DNA of 9,612 bases from positions 1 through 9,612 of the forward strand of contig CAZFYZ010000136.1 of assembly GCA_964523735.1 (NCBI GenBank), in the 5' to 3' direction. A program made the translations under genes and the position numbers. This DNA is from CAZFYZ01 sp964523735 (GTDB lineage Bacteria > Armatimonadota > UBA5829). Below the pieces are notes generated by a model. It was not told where the DNA came from, did no database searches, and saw only the letters and a program-made list of their open reading frames with translations. Below, one piece after another: positions 5,774 to 9,612 of the stretch; the stretch's first letter is position 1; each line of letters begins with the position of its first letter.

Positions 5774-7959
5774 CAGGCTCGCTCCACTGCGTCAAACCGG
5801 CATACTTCGAAACATCGTCCGCAGCGAATGCAGCGCGACTGATCGATCTCGTGCGGCTGCTGCCTCTGGCCGATGATGCAATCAGCCGGGCAGTTCCGAG
5901 CGCAGAGGGTGCAGCCCACGCACTTCTCCGGGTCGATCTCGTAGTGTATCAGTGCGCGGCACTTGTGCGCGGGACATCGTTTGTCGGTGACGTGCGCCAG
6001 GTATTCGTCGCGGTAATGCTCGAGAGTGCTGAGCACCGGGTTGGGCGCAGCACGCCCTAAGCCGCAAAGCGAGGCCTTCTTTGCCAGCTTCGCAAGCCGC
6101 TCCAGCGTGTCCAGGTCCTCCAAAGACCCCCGGCCGGTGGTGATCCGGTCGAGGATCTCCAACATCCGGGTAGTGCCCTCGCGACAGGGCGTGCACTTGC
6201 CACAAGATTCGTCCTGGGAGAAAGCCATGAAGAACTTGGCAACGTCGACCATACAGTCGCTCTCATCGAGCACGATCATCCCGCCGCTGCCCATGATCGA
6301 GCCCGCCTTCATCAGCGAGTCGAAATCCACCGGGGTGTCGAGCCATGAAGCCGGTATGCAGCCACCGGCGGGTCCTCCAGTCTGAACCGCCTTGATCGCC
6401 AGCCCGGAAGATGTTCCTCCGCCAACAACCTCGACAACCTGGCGCAGAGTCGTTCCCATCGGCACCTCGACCAGGCCCGTATAACGAACCTTGCCAGCAA
6501 GAGCGAAGACCTTTGTTCCGCCACTCTTGGGCGTTCCGACGCGGCTGAACCAGACCGCGCCGTGATCGATGACCACGGGCACGTTGGCGAAAGTCTCGAC
6601 GTTGTTGATAACTGTCGGCTTGCCCCAAAGCCCTCTCTCTGTCGGGTAAGGAGGCCGGAACCGCGGTTGACCCCGCTCGCCCTCGATCGAGTGAATCAGA
6701 GCAGTCTCCTCGCCGCACACGAACGCACCGGCTCCCAGTCTGATCTCCAAGTCGAAGTCAAACCCCGAGCCCATGACGTCCTTGCCCAGCAATCCCCGTT
6801 CACGGCAGGCTTCTATAGCGTGCTCGATGCGGCTGATCGCCAGCGGATATTCCGCTCGGATATACAGGAACCCATGGCTCGCCCCGATTGCGAAGCCACC
6901 GATCGCCATTCCCTCCACAACGCTGAACGGGTCAGACTCCAGAATGCTGCGGTCCATGAACGCGCCCGGGTCACCCTCGTCAGCGTTGCAGATGATGTAC
7001 TTCACTGGGTCGACTTCAGCCCGACCCAGCGCCCACTTTTCTCCTGTGGGATAGCCACCGCCACCCCGCCCGCGAAGATTGGACGTCCGAATCTGCTCGA
7101 TGACCCAATCCGGATCGTTGGTTTCCAGGACCTGGGCAAGCCCCAGGAACCCATCGCGCTCTATGTATTCGTCCAGGTTCTCCGGATCGATCAGGCCGGC
7201 ATTGCGCAGCGCGATGCGCGCCTGCCGATTGAAGAACGACCCATCGCCATACAGCTCAAAGAAGCGCATCGACAGCGGCTGGTCCGAGACAACAAGATCC
7301 CACTGCACATTATGCTTGATGAGATGTTCGCGTACCACTCGATCGACATCGGCCTCACCGGCAAGCCGGTAGAGTGTGCCCGACGGCCGCACCAGAACGT
7401 GCGCAACTCTCTCCGATACCTCCGCGCCGCATAGCCCAAAGCACTGTGCCTCCACCGATCGGACGGTGTTCTCATCGACACCCTGCTCGGCCAGCTTTCG
7501 GTCGAATGTCTCGCGAACATCCCAGTCGCCGCCTCGCCCGCACCGAGCGCCTTCGCAGAACAGCAGCTCAAACTCCGGCTTACTCTCCTCGGTCACTCGA
7601 TCGAGCTGCAGCGCCGCCACCGGTTCCCCACCCAGTATATGCTGGGTGAAGATGTCGTGCACAGCATCCCTGTCGACGCCCCCATACTTGATCGGCAGCT
7701 TGCCGGGCTCCAACACCGTCACAATCGGCTCTCTGCTGCAACTTCCGGTGCAGCCCGTCTTGCGAACCGCAATGTCGCTCCGGCCCGACGCCCTGATATG
7801 CTTCAGGAACTCGGCACGCACGACTTCCGCTCCGGCCGCGTTCTCACATGTGGCCGAGCCAATCTGAATCTGTATGGGTTGCGGCGTCCGAGACGCCTCC
7901 AACCGCGCGATCGACTGCGCCTGAAGATCTTTGTAGGTGCTGCTTGGGGTATCGCCCAT
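5773..7959 (-). CDS. hydB: NuoF-like FMN/NADH subunit of [FeFe] hydrogenase with tandem N-terminal [2Fe-2S]-type domains
   Basis: The 728-residue flavoprotein should carry NADH oxidation or NAD+ reduction for the hydrogenase. Domain 1 (about residues 28-112) is a thioredoxin-like ferredoxin module with C38, C70 and C74 (KTGCTGSC) but no second Cys in its first loop. Domain 2 (about 130-215) is another such module with a full C135-x4-C140 and C173-x3-C177 set. The NuoF core follows: an FMN/NADH loop LRGRGGGGYPTGEKW (295-309), ICNADEGDPGAFMDR (323-337), CGEETALIHSIEG (415-427) and a [4Fe-4S] site (C586, C589, C592, C632). The C-terminus has two ferredoxin-type [4Fe-4S] sites (C680/683/686/690 and C710/713/716/720) preceded by CPAHKC (662-667). 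Related HydB/HndC proteins usually have only one N-terminal module, so domain 2 accounts for the extra length. The ATG at 7959 has only a poorly spaced GGAAAGG upstream, and no other in-frame start exists before the upstream stop. It is the first gene of the operon. Confidence 0.95.
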   Translation of the reverse strand: MGDTPSSTYKDLQAQSIARLEASRTPQPIQIQIGSATCENAAGAEVVRAEFLKHIRASGRSDIAVRKTGCTGSCSREPIVTVLEPGKLPIKYGGVDRDAVHDIFTQHILGGEPVAALQLDRVTEESKPEFELLFCEGARCGRGGDWDVRETFDRKLAEQGVDENTVRSVEAQCFGLCGAEVSERVAHVLVRPSGTLYRLAGEADVDRVVREHLIKHNVQWDLVVSDQPLSMRFFELYGDGSFFNRQARIALRNAGLIDPENLDEYIERDGFLGLAQVLETNDPDWVIEQIRTSNLRGRGGGGYPTGEKWALGRAEVDPVKYIICNADEGDPGAFMDRSILESDPFSVVEGMAIGGFAIGASHGFLYIRAEYPLAISRIEHAIEACRERGLLGKDVMGSGFDFDLEIRLGAGAFVCGEETALIHSIEGERGQPRFRPPYPTERGLWGKPTVINNVETFANVPVVIDHGAVWFSRVGTPKSGGTKVFALAGKVRYTGLVEVPMGTTLRQVVEVVGGGTSSGLAIKAVQTGGPAGGCIPASWLDTPVDFDSLMKAGSIMGSGGMIVLDESDCMVDVAKFFMAFSQDESCGKCTPCREGTTRMLEILDRITTGRGSLEDLDTLERLAKLAKKASLCGLGRAAPNPVLSTLEHYRDEYLAHVTDKRCPAHKCRALIHYEIDPEKCVGCTLCARNCPADCIIGQRQQPHEIDQSRCIRCGRCFEVCRFDAVERA

Positions 7960-7963
7960 TGTG

Positions 7964-7981
7964 CTAAGTGTGCCTTTCCAT
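7964..7981 (-). CDS. Possible five-codon leader ORF before hydB
   Basis: ATG-GAA-AGG-CAC-ACT-TAG encodes MERHT and stops four bases before the hydB ATG. A strong Shine-Dalgarno core (GGAGGG, minus-strand 7995 to 7990) lies 8 bases upstream of this ATG, but about 30 bases from the hydB ATG, too far to serve hydB directly. Ribosomes finishing this short ORF could restart at hydB. An ORF this small can arise by chance, and the peptide itself suggests no function. The case rests only on spacing. Confidence 0.3.
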   Translation of the reverse strand: MERHT

Positions 7982-7986
7982 GGTAC

Positions 7987-8017
7987 CGTCCCTCCAGCTA
8001 TGTTGCCTGGAGGGACG
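7987..8017 (-). promoter_or_regulatory. Perfect 11-bp inverted repeat in the hydB leader
   Basis: Read on the minus strand, CGTCCCTCCAG (8017-8007) and CTGGAGGGACG (7997-7987) are exact reverse complements around a 9-base spacer. As RNA this gives a stable hairpin whose 3' arm contains the GGAGGG ribosome binding sequence, hidden by a CCCTCC stretch in the 5' arm. As DNA it is a dyad of the size recognised by dimeric repressors. There is no T-tract on either strand, so it is not an intrinsic terminator. It lies 28 bases upstream of hydB, just at the predicted transcription start, which fits control of hyd expression by either mechanism. Confidence 0.65.
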
Positions 8018-8022
8018 ACAAG

Positions 8023-8050
8023 ATCCTATTTACCCAATCAATCTCTTCAA
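8023..8050 (-). promoter_or_regulatory. Weak candidate promoter for the hyd operon
   Basis: On the minus strand, TTGAAG (8050-8045) is followed after 16 bases by TAGGAT (8028-8023). Each hexamer matches four of six consensus positions. Transcription would begin near 8016, at the edge of the inverted repeat, leaving a leader of about 57 bases. The match is modest and an alternative sigma factor or a more distant start is possible; no better minus-strand candidate was seen between here and 8457. Confidence 0.35.
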
Positions 8051-8201
8051 TAATCCAAAGAATGCCGCCGTGTGACGCGCGTCGTCCTTGGATGCCTCGT
8101 GCGTCTCCGTCACGAGTAGCGTCGTAATAAATGCTCCTTGCCTCGCACACCGATTCCCTTCTTTTCCGCCTCTGCGCTTGCCACACCCCGCTCGACAAGG
8201 G

Positions 8202-8210
8202 TGCTATAAT
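8202..8210 (+). promoter_or_regulatory. Extended -10 promoter upstream of the isomerase-like gene
   Basis: TGC-TATAAT (8202-8210) is a perfect -10 hexamer with the upstream TGn extension, which can compensate for the absence of a good -35 box; none is seen 16-18 bases upstream. Transcription would begin near 8217 and give a leader of about 240 bases before the ATG at 8458, unusually long for a simple metabolic gene. Confidence 0.6.
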
Positions 8211-8283
8211 AATACAAGGAGACTGGCACGGCAGCGATCCGCGGCCTGCTGCTCCAAAAGAGCCACTAGACAACTCCTGTATT
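8211..8283 (+). promoter_or_regulatory. Nested dyads just downstream of the extended -10 box
   Basis: AATACA (8211-8216) pairs with TGTATT (8278-8283) and GGAG (8218-8221) with CTCC (8274-8277), with A8217 bulged. Inside lie TGGC/GCCA (8224-8227 with 8262-8265) and a GCAGC/GCTGC stem (8231-8235 with about 8248-8252). The start predicted from the -10 box falls within the outer 5' arm, so only the inner part plus AGGAG/CTCCT would form in the transcript. It could be a structured leader or an operator overlapping the start site. No known riboswitch was recognised. Confidence 0.4.
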
Positions 8284-8296
8284 GTTGGGGTAAAAT
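8267..8296 (+). promoter_or_regulatory. Second candidate promoter for the isomerase-like gene
   Basis: TAGACA (8267-8272) and TAAAAT (8291-8296) each match five of six consensus positions and are separated by 18 bases. A transcript would begin near 8303, with a leader of about 155 bases. It overlaps the right arm of the dyad at 8274-8283, so a protein bound there could block it. From 8297 to 8445 I see no gene, only weak potential stems such as GGGG/CCCC flanking 8291-8313. Confidence 0.45.
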
Positions 8297-8457
8297 CAAG
8301 GTAGGTGGTGTGTTGCCCCCAGCGGCGCACGGGCCAAGGCCTCACTGCATCCAAGTGCCGCACAGATATCCTGGTTTCAGTTCAACATACTAATGATCAG
8401 TCATATGTAAGAGACTTTACGGTCCAAGCCTGAGCCGGGAATGACGAGGAGAATGAT

Positions 8458-9612
8458 ATGGACAAGAGATCGCTTCTGATGGGGTTCTGCCCCATCGGGA
8501 AGTTTGTGTTCAGCCACGAGGACGCTCTCAGGTTCAAGCGCATCCTGGAGACCAAACTCACAGAGTGGAACGTCAATTTCGTAGGAATCGATGACGTCGT
8601 CGCGGACGGCGTTGTCCGATCCCAGGCGGATGTTCGCCCGGTGGTAGATCACCTACGCAAGCAAGGCATCGACGCTCTCTTCATCCCGCATTGCAACTTC
8701 GGGACGGAAGGCGCGGCCGGCGTGATTGCTCGCGACCTGCACGTCCCCACCCTCCTCTGGGGTCCACGCGACGAGTCCCCACTACCCGATGGTACCAGAC
8801 TGCGGGACTCCCTTTGCGGAATGTTCGCGACCTCCAAAGTCCTGCACAAGCTAAGGGTCCCGTTCACCTACATCGAGAACTGCCCTGTGGACGACGAGAC
8901 CTTCACCAAGGGCTTCGACACCTTCCTGCGGGCAGCTAACGTCGTCAAGGCGATGAAGAACATGCGCCTTGGCCAGATCGGCCAGCGCATCGATTTCTTC
9001 TGGACCACGATCATAAACGAGAGCGAGATCCTCGAGAAGTTCGGCATTGAGGTCCTTCCGCTGGACATGGTTGACTTCCTCAACGATGTCAAGGCTAACG
9101 CCCGAGACAACCGCAAGGCCCTGCTTGGCGAACTCGAAAGCCTGAAGCAGCGAATGACCTTCGAGGGCTTCAAGACTGAGGACCAGCTTGTCAACATGAT
9201 CGCGATGCGGGATGTCATGCTCCAGCGCGCCAAAGACAACCAGCTCAATGCCATTGCGATCCAGACCCTGGTATCCCTTTGCAATGAACTCAACTGCACG
9301 GCCTGCTATCCAAGCGCGCTCGTTACTGACGCCGGCATCCCGGTCGTTTGCGAAACAGACATCCTGGGCGCGGTGAGTTCAGTGATGCTTTACGCAGCTT
9401 CGTGGGGACAGGACCCCATCATGTTCGCGGACCTCACTGTCAGGCACCCGGAGAACGACAACGGCATCCTGATCTGGCACTCGTCATTTCCTGAGAGCCT
9501 CAAGGAACCCGGCACGCCTTCAATGATCGGCGACCACTGGATCGTCCGCGGGGTCGCCCCCGGCTCCTGCAACTGGCGCACCAAGAAGGGCCCGCTGACG
9601 ATCTTCCGCTTC
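8458..9612 (+). CDS. L-fucose/L-arabinose isomerase-like protein (3' truncated by window)
   Basis: An open frame of 385 codons runs to the window end without a stop, so the C-terminus is missing. GAGGAG (8446-8451) sits 6 bases before the ATG. The opening MGFCPIGKFVFSHEDALRFKRILETKL, the FIPHCNFGTEGAAGVIARDL segment (about 75-93) and the later CETDILGAVSSVML (298-310) and FADLTVRHPENDNGILIWHSS (323-343) blocks resemble the fucose/arabinose isomerase fold. In that family an acidic pair and a His bind the catalytic divalent metal; E299, D325 and H341 are plausible equivalents. Many such homologues are 450-500 residues and are annotated only as isomerase-like, so the substrate is not known; an aldose-ketose isomerisation in sugar use is the likeliest role. 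The protein is cytoplasmic, with no signal peptide. It is divergent from the hyd operon, sharing a 498-bp regulatory region, and has two upstream promoter candidates. Confidence 0.8.
   Translation, partial: MDKRSLLMGFCPIGKFVFSHEDALRFKRILETKLTEWNVNFVGIDDVVADGVVRSQADVRPVVDHLRKQGIDALFIPHCNFGTEGAAGVIARDLHVPTLLWGPRDESPLPDGTRLRDSLCGMFATSKVLHKLRVPFTYIENCPVDDETFTKGFDTFLRAANVVKAMKNMRLGQIGQRIDFFWTTIINESEILEKFGIEVLPLDMVDFLNDVKANARDNRKALLGELESLKQRMTFEGFKTEDQLVNMIAMRDVMLQRAKDNQLNAIAIQTLVSLCNELNCTACYPSALVTDAGIPVVCETDILGAVSSVMLYAASWGQDPIMFADLTVRHPENDNGILIWHSSFPESLKEPGTPSMIGDHWIVRGVAPGSCNWRTKKGPLTIFRF

Noticed and set aside
5075..5842. 255-codon plus-strand ORF opposite the hydA N-terminus and hydB end
   Set aside because: Shadow frame running across the hydB/hydA junction; composition not protein-like.
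6562..7434. 290-codon plus-strand ORF opposite hydB
   Set aside because: Long only because high-G+C coding DNA has few stops on the opposite strand; the hydB frame shows all NuoF motifs.
8096..8116. CTCGTG-N9-CACGAG dyad as a second copy of the hydB leader operator
   Set aside because: Same spacer length as the repeat at 7987-8017, but the arms are only 6 bp and unrelated in sequence.

Overview
The window looks like chromosomal DNA of an anaerobic, probably fermentative, diderm bacterium of moderately high G+C. Evidence for this: a complete three-subunit [FeFe] hydrogenase of the NAD(H)-linked, electron-bifurcating type; an exported protein predicted to be an outer-membrane beta-barrel; an exported protein with a copper-amine-oxidase-N-terminal-like domain; a LacI-family regulator; and an L-fucose/L-arabinose-isomerase-like protein. 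This mix would fit Armatimonadota or a neighbouring uncultured lineage, but that is inference. No rRNA, tRNA, CRISPR array, insertion sequence or phage gene is visible.

Layout. Positions 1-367 hold no recognisable gene; they contain small dyads and a UUCG-capped hairpin just before a strong ribosome binding site. Two exported-protein genes follow on the plus strand: a YjbH-like barrel protein (GTG start, 368-1066) and a cysteine-rich protein with a C-terminal copper-amine-oxidase-N-like domain (1132-2112). A strong intrinsic terminator ends this pair (2146-2182). A near-consensus sigma-70 promoter (2326-2354) then drives a TTG-started LacI-family regulator (2426-3439). It converges, with a 34-bp gap, on a minus-strand operon transcribed from about 8016 down to 3474: hydB (NuoF-like, 728 aa), hydA ([FeFe] hydrogenase, 591 aa) and hydC (NuoE-like, 175 aa). 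The hyd genes overlap by 1 and 4 bases (TGATG and ATGA), so translation is probably coupled. A 498-bp divergent intergenic region (7960-8457) separates hydB from a plus-strand isomerase-like gene that starts at 8458 and runs off the window end.

How the genes work together. HydA carries the H-cluster and a chain of Fe-S clusters. HydB carries the FMN/NADH site plus ferredoxin-like clusters, and HydC carries a [2Fe-2S] cluster. In characterised relatives such a trimer couples NADH and reduced ferredoxin oxidation to H2 production, or the reverse. That role suits disposal of reductant from sugar fermentation, and the LacI-type regulator and sugar-isomerase-like neighbour are compatible with it. 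No H-cluster maturase genes (hydE, hydF, hydG) lie in the window.

Most noteworthy points: (1) HydB has two consecutive thioredoxin-like [2Fe-2S] modules before its NuoF core, about 100 residues more than the usual architecture. (2) The operon order is B-A-C, with the NuoE-like gene last. (3) The hydB leader has a perfect 11-bp hairpin whose 3' arm holds a GGAGGG ribosome binding site; that site is placed for a five-codon leader ORF ending four bases before the hydB start. (4) HydA motif L1 reads TSCSPGW rather than TSCCPxW. (5) The isomerase-like gene has two candidate promoters and a leader with nested dyads.
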